A stretch of 64,000 bases of DNA from Bacteroidales bacterium (GTDB lineage: Bacteria; Bacteroidota; Bacteroidia; Bacteroidales; Tenuifilaceae), in contig JAGPEQ010000004.1 in assembly GCA_018056955.1 (NCBI GenBank), forward strand, positions 1-64,000, in the 5' to 3' direction. The notes under the pieces are model-generated. The model was given only the letters and a program-made list of their open reading frames with translations, did not search any database and was not told the DNA's origin. A program made the position numbers and the translations under genes. Within the stretch, counting starts at the first letter, position 1, and every line of letters starts with the position of its first letter. Positions 25,996 to 35,200 of this stretch are shown one piece after another.

Positions 25996-28900
25996 ATGAG
26001 AAAAAATCTACTTGGTTTAGTAAGCATTTGTCTTATGACATGCCTGCTATGGGTAAATCAAACCCAGGCAGTACCGGCTTATCCGGGACTTGTACAGTAC
26101 AAACAGGCTAATGGTAAAACTCTGGCCATTTTCCTAAAGGGTGATGAAAAGGTTAAGTGGGCAACCACTGAGGATGGTTACACCATTATGCTAAACAGCA
26201 ATGGAGTTTATGAGTATGCCATTCAGGACATGAAGGGCGATTTGCAGCTTTCAGGCATTGAGGTAAACAACATCAAGGAAAGAACTGCTGCTGAAAAGGA
26301 ACTGCTCTCAAAGGTAAGTAAGGGTTTATACTATAGCCCAAGCCAGCTATCAATGATGAAGAGCATTTGGGACATTAAATCAGCTGAGGCACAGAAAGCT
26401 TTCCCCACAACCGGCAATAGAAAGCTAATATGTATTCTGATGGGGTTTAAGGATAAAGCCTTTACTAAAACCCAAAGTGATTTTAACAACCTATTCAACC
26501 AGGTAGGATATAGCACTGGCGGTGCAACCGGTAGCGTTAAGGATTACTACCTTGAGAACTCATGGGGCCAATTCAACCTAACGGTTGATGTATTTGGCCC
26601 CTATACTGCCAGCCAGAACATGTCGTACTACGGAGCTAACGATGCATACGGTAACGATAAGAACCCAAGAGCTTTGGTTACTGAAGCCGTTAATGCAGCC
26701 GACGCCTCAGCTAACTTTGCCAACTACGATAATGATGGCGATGGTACAGTTGATGGAGTGTATGTTATTTATGCAGGTTATGGTGAAGAGGCAGGTGCCA
26801 GTGCCGATGCTATTTGGGCGCACGCATGGAGTATTACTCCTGTTACCAAAGACGGGAAAACTATTTCAAAATACTCATGCTCTGCAGAACTAAGAGGAAA
26901 CTCCGGAACAACTATTACATCTATTGGTGTTATATGCCATGAGTTTGGTCATGTACTTGGCGCTCCTGACTACTATGATACCGATTATAGCACCGGTGGT
27001 CAGTTTGAGGGAACAGGCAAGTGGGATATGATGGCCAGCGGCTCATGGAACAACAATGGCGTAACACCCGCTCACCACAACGCATACACTAAAGTTAAGG
27101 TTTACGGATGGGCAACTGCAACCGTTCTTTCATCGGCAACAAACGTAACAGTTAAACCAGTTAAAGACAACAAGAGTTTCTTCCAGATTAACTCTACTAC
27201 CAGCGGTGAGTACTGGATTATGGAAAACCGCCAGCAAGTAGGTTTTGATGCATACGTTCCTGGCCATGGCTTGATAATTTACCATGTTCATAAGGATGTT
27301 GCCAGTGCAAGCAGCAGCAATAACATTAACGCTACTTACCCACAAAAAATGTATCCGGTTTGCGCAAGCGCAACAACAAACCCTGGCACTACATCAAGTA
27401 CCTATGGTAGCATTAATAGCACAGGTTGCCCATTCCCCGGAAGTAGCAACAAAACATCATTTACCGATGCTACTACCCCTAACATGAAATCGTGGGCTGG
27501 CGCTAATACGGGCAAGCCTATGACCAGTATTGCTGAGAATGCAACTACCAAGGATATCACCTTTGCATTTATGGGTGGATCAGGTGGAGGCACTGCACCA
27601 ACCGCAACCACTGTAGCCGCTTCATCAATAACCACCAGCAGCGCTACTTTGAATGGTACTGTTAATGCCAATAATGCTACAACCACTGTTACTTTTGAAT
27701 GGGGTACTACAACAAGTTTAGGTAACAGCATCAATGCTACGCCTAATAGTGTTACCGGAACTTCAAATACCAACGTTACCGCTAACCTTACCGGTTTATC
27801 AGCAAATACTAAATACTACTACAGGGTTAAAGCTGTTAGCGCCAACGGAACCACCTATGGCAGCACCATGAACTTTACCACCGCTGTTAACCCCACTTCA
27901 GTTACTCTTCCGTACTCCCAAACCTTTAGTAGCTCATCGATGCCAACAGGATGGACAACTCAGAACACAGGTAGCGGTATAACTGAACGTTGGAGCGTTT
28001 CCAACACCAATAAGGCTGGCGGATCGGCCTACGAAATGAAATGTACTTACCAGAATGTTAACCCGGGCACCACACGCCTGATCACACCTGCCATAAACAC
28101 ATCAGGTGTAAGCCAGGTAACATTAACATTCCGCCATATGCTTGATGCATACAGCACCGGTGTTACTTTGAGAGTTCAAACCTCGAACGATAAGACCAAT
28201 TGGACCAACACATCTTGGTCAGTGGCTACCTCAAGCACCAATATTAACGCAACTAGTGTTACTGTTAACATTACAACAAACCTCAACTCTGCAACAACAT
28301 ATATAGCTTTTGTTGCCGAAGGTAATCTCTACAACATTGACTACTGGTATATTGACAATGTTTCTGTTGCCGCAGGTAGCGGAGCAACTACACCAACGGT
28401 TACTACTGGCAGTGTAAGTAACATTACTTCCAGCACAGCCACGGTAGCCGGTAATGTAACAGCCGATGGTGGTGCAACTGTAACTGAACGCGGTATTTGC
28501 TACAGCACATCACAAAATCCAACCACAGCAAATAGCAAGGTAGCAAGTGGTTCGGGTACTGGATCGTTCAGTGCAAACCTCAGTGGTTTGGCTGCTAACA
28601 CCACATACTACGCTCGTGCATACGCAATTAACGCCCAAGGCACATCGTACGGTAGCCAGGTTAGCTTTACCACAACTACCAGCACGGTTACCTACTGCGC
28701 TTCAAAGGGTAGCAACTCCAGCTACGAATGGATTGACCTTGTTCAATTTGCAGGAATCAATCGTACTTCAGGCAACGATGGTGGCTACAAGGACATGACC
28801 AGTCTGCAGGCTACCGTTGCACGCGGAACCACATACACAATCTACTTCAGTGCAGGATTCAAGAGTAGCTCCTATACCGAGTACTGGGCTGTATGGATTG

Positions 28901-29409
28901 ACTACAACAAGAATGGCACTTTTGATACTAATGAAAAGGTAGTTAGCGGTTCATCATCGAGCAGCGGAACCCTTTCGGCTAGTATTACCATTCCTACAAC
29001 TGCTACCCTTGGCGTTACTCGCATGCGTGTAAGCATGAAATACAATGCTGCACCTACCGCTTGTGAAACATTTAGCTACGGCGAGGTTGAGGACTACAGC
29101 GTAAATATTACAAGCGGAACATCAGCTCCTTCAACCGACAATCCTTTTGCTGAGGAGCTTGGTAACGAAAAGGTTGATATTTTCACCATCTATCCTAACC
29201 CTGCTTCCGAAAAGATAAATGTTGTTCTTAACGGCATTGAAGGTGAAGTATCGGCTCGTATATACGATATGCGTGGCGCGGTTGTTAAATTCCAGATGCT
29301 AACCGACAGAAATAACACAATTGAGATTAATGATTTGGCTCCTGGTGTTTACATGATCTCAATTGACGATGAAAAACAGCCTATAACAAAACAATTTATC
29401 AAAAAGTAA
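25996..29409 (+). CDS. M6 family metalloprotease with Fn3-like, GEVED and T9SS sorting domains
   Basis: About 1137-aa secreted protease. Signal peptide MRKNLLGLVSICLMTCLLW... (1-25), an M6 (immune inhibitor A-like) catalytic domain with zinc motif CHEFGHVLGAPDYYD near residue 315, an Fn3-like repeat (about 532-632), a MAM-like jelly-roll (about 635-795), a second Fn3-like repeat (about 798-895), a GEVED domain (about 897-1038), and a type A T9SS C-terminal domain (IFTIYPNPASEKINVV... to ITKQFIKK). It should be exported by type IX secretion and attached to, or released from, the cell surface. The ATG at 25996 is chosen because it begins the signal peptide; the in-frame ATG at 25942 adds an unlikely leader. 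Neutral-to-biased Thr/Ser/Asn content fits secreted multidomain proteins. Confidence 0.93.
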   Translation: MRKNLLGLVSICLMTCLLWVNQTQAVPAYPGLVQYKQANGKTLAIFLKGDEKVKWATTEDGYTIMLNSNGVYEYAIQDMKGDLQLSGIEVNNIKERTAAEKELLSKVSKGLYYSPSQLSMMKSIWDIKSAEAQKAFPTTGNRKLICILMGFKDKAFTKTQSDFNNLFNQVGYSTGGATGSVKDYYLENSWGQFNLTVDVFGPYTASQNMSYYGANDAYGNDKNPRALVTEAVNAADASANFANYDNDGDGTVDGVYVIYAGYGEEAGASADAIWAHAWSITPVTKDGKTISKYSCSAELRGNSGTTITSIGVICHEFGHVLGAPDYYDTDYSTGGQFEGTGKWDMMASGSWNNNGVTPAHHNAYTKVKVYGWATATVLSSATNVTVKPVKDNKSFFQINSTTSGEYWIMENRQQVGFDAYVPGHGLIIYHVHKDVASASSSNNINATYPQKMYPVCASATTNPGTTSSTYGSINSTGCPFPGSSNKTSFTDATTPNMKSWAGANTGKPMTSIAENATTKDITFAFMGGSGGGTAPTATTVAASSITTSSATLNGTVNANNATTTVTFEWGTTTSLGNSINATPNSVTGTSNTNVTANLTGLSANTKYYYRVKAVSANGTTYGSTMNFTTAVNPTSVTLPYSQTFSSSSMPTGWTTQNTGSGITERWSVSNTNKAGGSAYEMKCTYQNVNPGTTRLITPAINTSGVSQVTLTFRHMLDAYSTGVTLRVQTSNDKTNWTNTSWSVATSSTNINATSVTVNITTNLNSATTYIAFVAEGNLYNIDYWYIDNVSVAAGSGATTPTVTTGSVSNITSSTATVAGNVTADGGATVTERGICYSTSQNPTTANSKVASGSGTGSFSANLSGLAANTTYYARAYAINAQGTSYGSQVSFTTTTSTVTYCASKGSNSSYEWIDLVQFAGINRTSGNDGGYKDMTSLQATVARGTTYTIYFSAGFKSSSYTEYWAVWIDYNKNGTFDTNEKVVSGSSSSSGTLSASITIPTTATLGVTRMRVSMKYNAAPTACETFSYGEVEDYSVNITSGTSAPSTDNPFAEELGNEKVDIFTIYPNPASEKINVVLNGIEGEVSARIYDMRGAVVKFQMLTDRNNTIEINDLAPGVYMISIDDEKQPITKQFIKK

Positions 29410-29435
29410 TAGCTGCTAGAGTGTTTTATGCGAAG

Positions 29436-29465
29436 AGGGGTGTCGATTTTCGGCACCCCTTTTCT
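29436..29465 (+). terminator. Intrinsic terminator after M6 protease
   Basis: AGGGGTG / CACCCCT stem with inner CG pairs, followed by TTTTCTTTTC. Ordinary non-coding DNA follows up to the osmC promoter. Confidence 0.8.
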
Positions 29466-29588
29466 TTTCTATTAACCGAATATGCAAAATGGCAATTAAT
29501 TTCAAAATCCTATCACTCGGTAAGAATTTCCACTTAATAATGAACCTGCAATTAACACTATTTAGAAATTTTCCAAATAATTTATATG

Positions 29589-29608
29589 ATATGTAAACAT
29601 TTACATAT
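29589..29608. promoter_or_regulatory. Candidate operator upstream of OsmC gene
   Basis: ATATGTAAA-CA-TTTACATAT: perfect 9-bp inverted repeat, ending 12 nt before the -7 box, thus covering the -33 region. A dimeric repressor or activator site is plausible; the factor is unknown. Confidence 0.4.
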
Positions 29609-29620
29609 GTTATTGTGTTA

Positions 29621-29628
29621 TAATTTTG
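29621..29628 (+). promoter_or_regulatory. -7 promoter box for OsmC gene
   Basis: TAATTTTG, 25 nt before the ATG; fits TAnnTTTG. Confidence 0.55.
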
Positions 29629-29653
29629 CAAAACTAAAAAATAATTAAAACAT

Positions 29654-30049
29654 ATGGAATTTGAAGTTACATTTCAAGGCAAAAAGCAGGTTGTTGCTCA
29701 CATTGGAGAGCACGATATTTTAACCGATCAACCGGTTTATGGAGGTGGCGATAACCAAGGCCCAGCTCCATTCACATTATTTTTGGCATCAATAGGTACC
29801 TGTGCAGGTATTTACGTAAAATCGTTCTGTGACCAGCGGGGCATACCAACCGACAATATTAAAATTGTGCAAAAGCATCAGTTTAACCCCTTGACACACA
29901 TGATTGAAAGGTTGGAACTCGAAATCAACCTTCCTGCCGATTTTCCTGAGAAATACAAGGAGGCCGTTATTAAGGCGGCCGACCAGTGTGCGGTTAAAAA
30001 GCACCTGCATAACCCGCCTCAAATGAGCGTAACCACTAAGAGCATATAA
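29654..30049 (+). CDS. OsmC family protein
   Basis: 131-aa OsmC/Ohr-superfamily protein. These proteins use two cysteines to reduce organic hydroperoxides, or have unknown thiol chemistry. The two candidate catalytic Cys are in SIGTCAGIYVKSFC (helix) and DQCAVKKHL, the normal spacing for the YhfA-like OsmC group. Pro-rich GPAPFTLFLAS precedes the first. An inverted repeat overlapping the promoter (29589-29608) suggests regulated expression, plausibly under stress. Followed by a strong terminator shared with the convergent S46 peptidase. Confidence 0.92.
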   Translation: MEFEVTFQGKKQVVAHIGEHDILTDQPVYGGGDNQGPAPFTLFLASIGTCAGIYVKSFCDQRGIPTDNIKIVQKHQFNPLTHMIERLELEINLPADFPEKYKEAVIKAADQCAVKKHLHNPPQMSVTTKSI

Positions 30050-30051
30050 TA

Positions 30052-30080
30052 AAAAACTCCCGCTTTCTGCGGGAGTTTTT
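30052..30080. terminator. Bidirectional terminator between osmC and S46 peptidase
   Basis: AAAAACTCCCGC - TTTCT - GCGGGAGTTTTT perfect 12-bp stem with T-runs on both strands. Confidence 0.9.
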
Positions 30081-30099
30081 ATTTAAGAGATATGGATTT

Positions 30100-32286
30100 T
30101 TAGAGTATTGTTAACTCATTCATGATATGCTTTGATTCACCGAACTTATCGATAATAAATAGTACATACCTAATATCAACCACAATGGTTCGTTGGGTTT
30201 CGGGTTCGTACATAAAGTCGCAGGCCATGGCTTCAGCGTTGCCGTCAAAGGCTATTCCTATCAAATTCCCATTAGCATCGAGCACTCCGCTACCGGAATT
30301 ACCACCGGTAATATCGTTGTCGGTAAGGAAGCAAACTGGCATTACGCCATTCCTAGCATACGGGCCATAATCCTTACGTTCCCATAGCTTACGTAGCTTT
30401 TCAGGCACTTTAAACACGTCGGAATTGGGATCTTCCTTTTCCATTACTCCATCAAGGGTTGTAAAGGGTTTGTATGCCATCCCATCGGCAGGGCGATAAC
30501 CCTTTACCTTCCCATAGGTTAACCGGGGTGTTGAATTGGCATCGGGGTATAAAAGTTTACCCTTGTTCATTTCCATTATTCCTTTGGTATAGAGCTGCAT
30601 TGCTCTGTTGTAGTTCTGCTTTGCCTCATACATGGAGTTGTATATGGAATCCCAAAGCATATTGTAATTATGGTATAGGATGAAGAGCGGATCTTTTACC
30701 AATGAATCCAAGTAAGGTCTTTTAATCAGTTTCTTTAGATTTTCAGGCGAGGTGAAATAGGATTTCTCAAAGAAAGCCATTATATAGTATGGATAAGAGG
30801 TGCTAATATCTTCGACTTTTTTAATGGCATTAAGCATTCCCAAATTATTGAATTCACCACTGTTGTTTAGCAGTGCGCCAAAAGCAATAGAGTATAGCTG
30901 AACATCGGGGTAAATATGGTATTTTTCAAAGATTTTTGGTAATCGTTTTTCAAGCAGTTTAGCCTCCTGGCGAATGTAATCCCTTTTAAAACTTAATCGG
31001 CTGTAGGGCTTGCCCTGCATGATGATTGCGGAAACGAAATCGTTGCAAGCGGTAACATTTTTATATACGTCAACCGGGTAAAACGACAGAGCTGAAATGG
31101 CTCCCTCAAGCTCCTCCCAGCGGTTTTGGGTTACAGTCTGGTAGTAATTTTCCAATACTGGGATACTGGTAACATAGCGGCTGTAAAGAAAAGGATTGCT
31201 ATTAGCCCAAGCCTTTAGGCTATCCTCCCGGGCAGCAAGGCGTTCAACAACGCTATACTTATACATTGACTCGGCTTGCCAAACATCTTTTTGGTAAAAG
31301 TTTATAAGATAGTCGTGCTTATCGGTATAGTTAACCTTAATTGCGGGGTCGGTTTGTTGGGCTTTTTTAATTGCGTTAATCATTTCCCCCCAAACGGTAC
31401 GCTTAAAGTTGGCTACCACCTCGCGGTTAAACATAGCCTCATAGGACGAAGCATAACGGTGCGTTCTTCCCGGAAATCCGATTATCATGGCAAAATCGCC
31501 CTCCTGAACCCCTTGCAGGTTAATTTTTAAGTAATTCTTTGATTTCAACGGAATGTTTTTTGGGCTGTACTGAGCAGGTTTACCATCGGGAGAGGTGTAT
31601 ATACGAAATATACAGAAATCGCCTGTATGGCGAGGCCAATGCCAGTTATCCACATCCCCTCCAAAATTTCCAATTGATGCGGGAGGAACTCCAACCAAAC
31701 GAACATCGAGGTAACGCTCGTAACGGAACATGTAAAACTCATTGTAGTTAAAAAACGGCCTTACCACCACGTGATACCCGCTTTTTGCTTCAACGGAATC
31801 CTGAAGGTATTGCATCTTCTGGTTAATGGCTTCAAAGTATTCCCTGTTGGAAAGCGATGGACTGATGCCGGTAAGAATATCGGAGGTTACATCGGTAATG
31901 TCAACAAGTATAAGCGCCGTTTTGCCTTTAGCCGGCAATTCTTCAGCATACGATTTAGCCCAGTAACCATTCTCTAACAAATTGTTGGAAACGGTGCTTA
32001 ATTCCTGAACAGCATCAACGCCACAATGGTGATTGGTGAAGAAAAGACCATTTGGCGAGACCATTTCAGCACTACAGCTACCATCATCGAATTGAACTAT
32101 GGCATCCTTTAGGCTCGATTTATTAACACTGTAAATATCCTCAGCTGTCAATTTTAGTCCTAGCGTTTGCATTGCCGAAATGTTTTTACCTATAAGGTTA
32201 AGCATCCACATGCCCTCATCGGCAAGCACATTGGAAGAAATAAGAAAAAGTAAAAGCCAACTGGTCAGGTTCTTTATTGCTCTCAT
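30100..32286 (-). CDS. S46 family dipeptidyl peptidase (DPP7-like)
   Basis: 728-aa periplasmic serine dipeptidyl peptidase. A signal peptide (MRAIKNLTSWLLLFLISSNVLA) precedes DEGMW, the usual mature N-terminus that clamps the substrate amino group. The catalytic triad is visible as FTNHHCGVDA (His), RHTGDFCIFR (Asp) and TGGNSGSGVLD (Ser). The residue that selects P1 falls in AFDGNAEAM: Gly rather than the Arg of DPP11, so a DPP7-like preference for hydrophobic or bulky P1 rather than Asp/Glu is inferred. Last gene of the operon tmk - BT_3928-like - S46, 15 nt after its neighbour. Confidence 0.94.
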   Translation of the reverse strand: MRAIKNLTSWLLLFLISSNVLADEGMWMLNLIGKNISAMQTLGLKLTAEDIYSVNKSSLKDAIVQFDDGSCSAEMVSPNGLFFTNHHCGVDAVQELSTVSNNLLENGYWAKSYAEELPAKGKTALILVDITDVTSDILTGISPSLSNREYFEAINQKMQYLQDSVEAKSGYHVVVRPFFNYNEFYMFRYERYLDVRLVGVPPASIGNFGGDVDNWHWPRHTGDFCIFRIYTSPDGKPAQYSPKNIPLKSKNYLKINLQGVQEGDFAMIIGFPGRTHRYASSYEAMFNREVVANFKRTVWGEMINAIKKAQQTDPAIKVNYTDKHDYLINFYQKDVWQAESMYKYSVVERLAAREDSLKAWANSNPFLYSRYVTSIPVLENYYQTVTQNRWEELEGAISALSFYPVDVYKNVTACNDFVSAIIMQGKPYSRLSFKRDYIRQEAKLLEKRLPKIFEKYHIYPDVQLYSIAFGALLNNSGEFNNLGMLNAIKKVEDISTSYPYYIMAFFEKSYFTSPENLKKLIKRPYLDSLVKDPLFILYHNYNMLWDSIYNSMYEAKQNYNRAMQLYTKGIMEMNKGKLLYPDANSTPRLTYGKVKGYRPADGMAYKPFTTLDGVMEKEDPNSDVFKVPEKLRKLWERKDYGPYARNGVMPVCFLTDNDITGGNSGSGVLDANGNLIGIAFDGNAEAMACDFMYEPETQRTIVVDIRYVLFIIDKFGESKHIMNELTIL

Positions 32287-32301
32287 ATTGGAAATTTTGA
32301 T

Positions 32302-33528
32302 TTATTTGTTTCGATTAAACAAGATCAGAATTAATATTAAAGATAGCGATAATATTGAAGCAATAGCATACTCCCACTTTTTTTGTGAAGCAGTTACTAA
32401 AAATGATAAAGGTTGCTCGGTTTTAAAAAGGGTTTCAGGGATGTCGCGCCAGTGCCATTTGCCAATTATTGTACCATTGTATAAATAAAGCATACCAGGG
32501 TACGATCGGACTATGGTTTTTAGCATAACCTCATCGGCTTGAAGCCATGTAAAGAATAAACCATGTTGGTTTTCCAGGTTTGCCAAATCTGTTCCAGCAG
32601 CCGATGTTAACCCGAGGATTTTAACGCCTTTATCGCGAGCCTGTTTCTGAATAGTTTTAAACCTAGCTATTGCGGGTTCCGATAAGTATTTAATATTTGG
32701 AATTACAACTAAAATCAAATCACCTTTAGAGTAAAGAATGCTATCGGTATAGTTATGTCCATCTTCAGTGTACAACGTGAAGTTAGCTATAGGAGGGGTG
32801 TAGCCTTTTTCTACTAAATATGACTTTGAATCAACAAAAGTCCATGTAGAATCATTCCACGGGTAGTTGGTTTCATCAAACTCCTTTACCACGCCATCCT
32901 TCTGGTAGTAAAGAATTGTTCTGTAAACATCGTGAGGTGCCCCTTCAGGGATTGAGGTGTACTGTAATAAATTAGCACCAATGTGGAAAGGTCTAAAATC
33001 GATAATGGGCTGATGGCGTATGCCATGAACAGAGGGTAAAATTGCAATGGCAAGAAGCAGTAATGAAAGCAAATTCTGTTTGATAGGATTTTGCCTTGAT
33101 AGTTCCTCCCTACGGTTGGTAAAAAGGAATGCAGCCGCAGCAAAAAAAACTAAATTTTTAAAAAAGGTTCCCCAATTCGATAGTTTAATGGCATCGCCAA
33201 AACAACCACAATCAGAGATGGGATTGGTGATAGCCAGCAAAAGGGTCAGGGGTGTAAATACTACCATGAATAGGAATGCCCCCCATGCAGCAATCTTCTG
33301 TTTTACCCCTGATAGTAATAGCAAGCCAATGTACAGCTCAGCGGCGCAAAGCAAAACAGAAAGAGGGAGTGCTAAATTGTCCAGGAAATGGAAATGAAAC
33401 GCATTAAAGTAATCATGTAACTTGTAAGCAGTACCCCACGGGTCAATTCCCTTTACAAACCCTGAGAAAATAAAAACTATTGCCAACAGATACCTTGCAA
33501 CTACTAAAATTCTCCTTTTCATTGCCAT
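32302..33528 (-). CDS. BT_3928 family protein (DoxX/MauE-like membrane domain plus C-terminal domain)
   Basis: 408-aa protein of a Bacteroidota-specific family. The N-terminal half has four hydrophobic helices of the DoxX/MauE type (LLAIVFIFSGFVKGIDPWG, and CGCFGD after the third helix, a possible redox dithiol). The C-terminal region (about 190-375) resembles a thioredoxin-fold insert with LILVVIPNIKYLSE, ending in one more membrane helix before the Lys/Asn tail. A role in envelope thiol-disulfide or quinone-linked redox chemistry is guessed from the DoxX/MauE similarity. It starts 5 nt after tmk and precedes the S46 peptidase by 15 nt. Confidence 0.85.
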   Translation of the reverse strand: MAMKRRILVVARYLLAIVFIFSGFVKGIDPWGTAYKLHDYFNAFHFHFLDNLALPLSVLLCAAELYIGLLLLSGVKQKIAAWGAFLFMVVFTPLTLLLAITNPISDCGCFGDAIKLSNWGTFFKNLVFFAAAAFLFTNRREELSRQNPIKQNLLSLLLLAIAILPSVHGIRHQPIIDFRPFHIGANLLQYTSIPEGAPHDVYRTILYYQKDGVVKEFDETNYPWNDSTWTFVDSKSYLVEKGYTPPIANFTLYTEDGHNYTDSILYSKGDLILVVIPNIKYLSEPAIARFKTIQKQARDKGVKILGLTSAAGTDLANLENQHGLFFTWLQADEVMLKTIVRSYPGMLYLYNGTIIGKWHWRDIPETLFKTEQPLSFLVTASQKKWEYAIASILSLSLILILILFNRNK

Positions 33529-33533
33529 TTTCT

Positions 33534-34226
33534 TTATAAATTCAACAAATTCCGTTTTGCAATTTCATTCAGTATCATTGACGAAATTGCTTCAGGCTTG
33601 AGCATATGCCCCTCTTTGTCAGTACAATCTAATACAACAAAATTTGGGTCGAACTGTTGCTGCTGTAGGTAGATATTCCGAACTTTCTCCTGAAATGATA
33701 GGTCCTTTTCGTGAATATCGTCCTTACCCTGCAAGTATTGCCTTGACTCACCAATTCTTTGCTCAGTTAGACGTTGGCGGGTAAATTCAAAAGGTACATT
33801 TAAAAAGATATTTAAGTTGGGTTTAGGTATTGCATAGTAATCAAATTCCAGCTTTAAAATCCATTCCCTTAACAGGTTAATTTTATGGGGATTGTTAAGC
33901 TTTGCACACTGAAAGGCAACGTTGGAGTATACATACCTATCGAGCAGAACCACATGCTTTTCATTAAGCCATTGGCGAATCATTGGAGCAGCATCCATCC
34001 TATCCGAAGCATACAAAAGGGCTACCACATAAGGATCAACCCTGTCGATAGTTCCCAAATCGCCACGTAGAAACCTAGCAATAAGATCGCCAAAAAATGG
34101 GGCATCAACTCTAGGAAAGTGAAGGAAATGGCAAGGTATGGACTTTGTTTTAAGGTGTTGTGTAAGTAAGTCAATTTGGGTTGATTTGCCTGCACCATCG
34201 AGCCCTTCAATAACAATTAAAGCCAT
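33534..34226 (-). CDS. tmk: dTMP (thymidylate) kinase
   Basis: 230-aa enzyme phosphorylating dTMP to dTDP for DNA synthesis. The P-loop IEGLDGAGKSTQ, the nucleotide/base-binding DRYVYSNVAFQ and the LID-containing region around QRIGESRQYLQGKD are family marks. Slightly longer than the about 205-210 aa of typical bacterial Tmk. First gene of a three-gene minus-strand operon (5 nt to the BT_3928-like gene); divergent from folP with 88 nt between starts. Confidence 0.94.
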   Translation of the reverse strand: MALIVIEGLDGAGKSTQIDLLTQHLKTKSIPCHFLHFPRVDAPFFGDLIARFLRGDLGTIDRVDPYVVALLYASDRMDAAPMIRQWLNEKHVVLLDRYVYSNVAFQCAKLNNPHKINLLREWILKLEFDYYAIPKPNLNIFLNVPFEFTRQRLTEQRIGESRQYLQGKDDIHEKDLSFQEKVRNIYLQQQQFDPNFVVLDCTDKEGHMLKPEAISSMILNEIAKRNLLNL

Positions 34227-34314
34227 CTGCGAAAAAATTAAAAAACAACATCTGTAAACTTAACACAATGTTTCGTAATTTTAGCATTTGAAACATTTTG
34301 CAAGATAGGAAAAA

Positions 34315-35196
34315 ATGGAAGAAAAACGTTCAGTTTTCGCGCCAAGAAAAACGTTGCAGTTCAACGGCAGACTCATAACCATTGAGAAACCCTTGGTTAT
34401 GGGAATAATAAACATAACAAACGATTCATTTTTTAGCGGTAGCCGGTACAGGTTTTCGCACAGCATAGCCCGCAGGGCAAAACAAATAGTTGAGGAAGGT
34501 GGCCAGATAATTGACATTGGTGCTTGCTCAACCCGACCGGGTGCGAAACCGGTAAGTGAGCGGGATGAAATAAAACGCCTCCACAAAGCGTTGGCTGCTA
34601 TTCGAAGGAGTTATCCTGAAGCCATAATCTCAGTAGACACCTTCCGTGCTTCGGTTGCAGAATGGGCTGTAAAGGAATTTCGCGTTGATATAATCAACGA
34701 TATATCGGCAGGACAGATGGACAGCAAGATGTTTGAAACTATTGCTGAACTAAATGTACCCTACATACTCATGCATATGCAAGGTACACCCGAGAATATG
34801 CAGCAAAACCCTCAATACGAAAATGTTATCAGAGATCTCATTCTATTCTTTAACGATAAAATTGAGAAGCTGAAACAGCTTAACGTTAAGGATATAATTA
34901 TTGACCCCGGCTTTGGTTTTGGCAAAACCATTGAGCATAACTATACTATCCTAAAAAACCTTGAGACATTTAAACTACTAGAACTTCCGATACTTGTAGG
35001 CATTTCAAGGAAGTCGATGATATACAAACCACTAAACACTAAACCCGAACAAGCATTAAATGGGACAACGGTTCTGAACACGTTAGCAATTCTTAAGGGT
35101 GCCAGCATACTTAGGGTTCATGATGTTAAACAAGCTGCTGAAACCATAAGATTGCTTGAACTACTTAATGCTCAACCTGAATTTCAATTCATTTAG
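34315..35196 (+). CDS. folP: Dihydropteroate synthase
   Basis: 293-aa enzyme condensing 4-aminobenzoate with the pterin pyrophosphate in folate synthesis. Signatures are MGIINITNDSFFSGSRY (family usually NVTPDSF), IIDIGACSTRPGAKPVSE, ISVDTFRASVAEWAV, INDISAG and DPGFGFGKTIEHNY. It precedes cdaA by 4 nt, an arrangement frequent in Bacteroidota. The 4-aminobenzoate supply may come from pabB at 46.8-48.1 kb. Confidence 0.95.
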   Translation: MEEKRSVFAPRKTLQFNGRLITIEKPLVMGIINITNDSFFSGSRYRFSHSIARRAKQIVEEGGQIIDIGACSTRPGAKPVSERDEIKRLHKALAAIRRSYPEAIISVDTFRASVAEWAVKEFRVDIINDISAGQMDSKMFETIAELNVPYILMHMQGTPENMQQNPQYENVIRDLILFFNDKIEKLKQLNVKDIIIDPGFGFGKTIEHNYTILKNLETFKLLELPILVGISRKSMIYKPLNTKPEQALNGTTVLNTLAILKGASILRVHDVKQAAETIRLLELLNAQPEFQFI

Positions 35197-35200
35197 CCCC

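Noticed and set aside
29416..29631. 71-codon open frame on the minus strand
   Set aside because: It covers the M6 terminator and the osmC operator/promoter region, has no hydrophobic or domain pattern, and no promoter box of its own.
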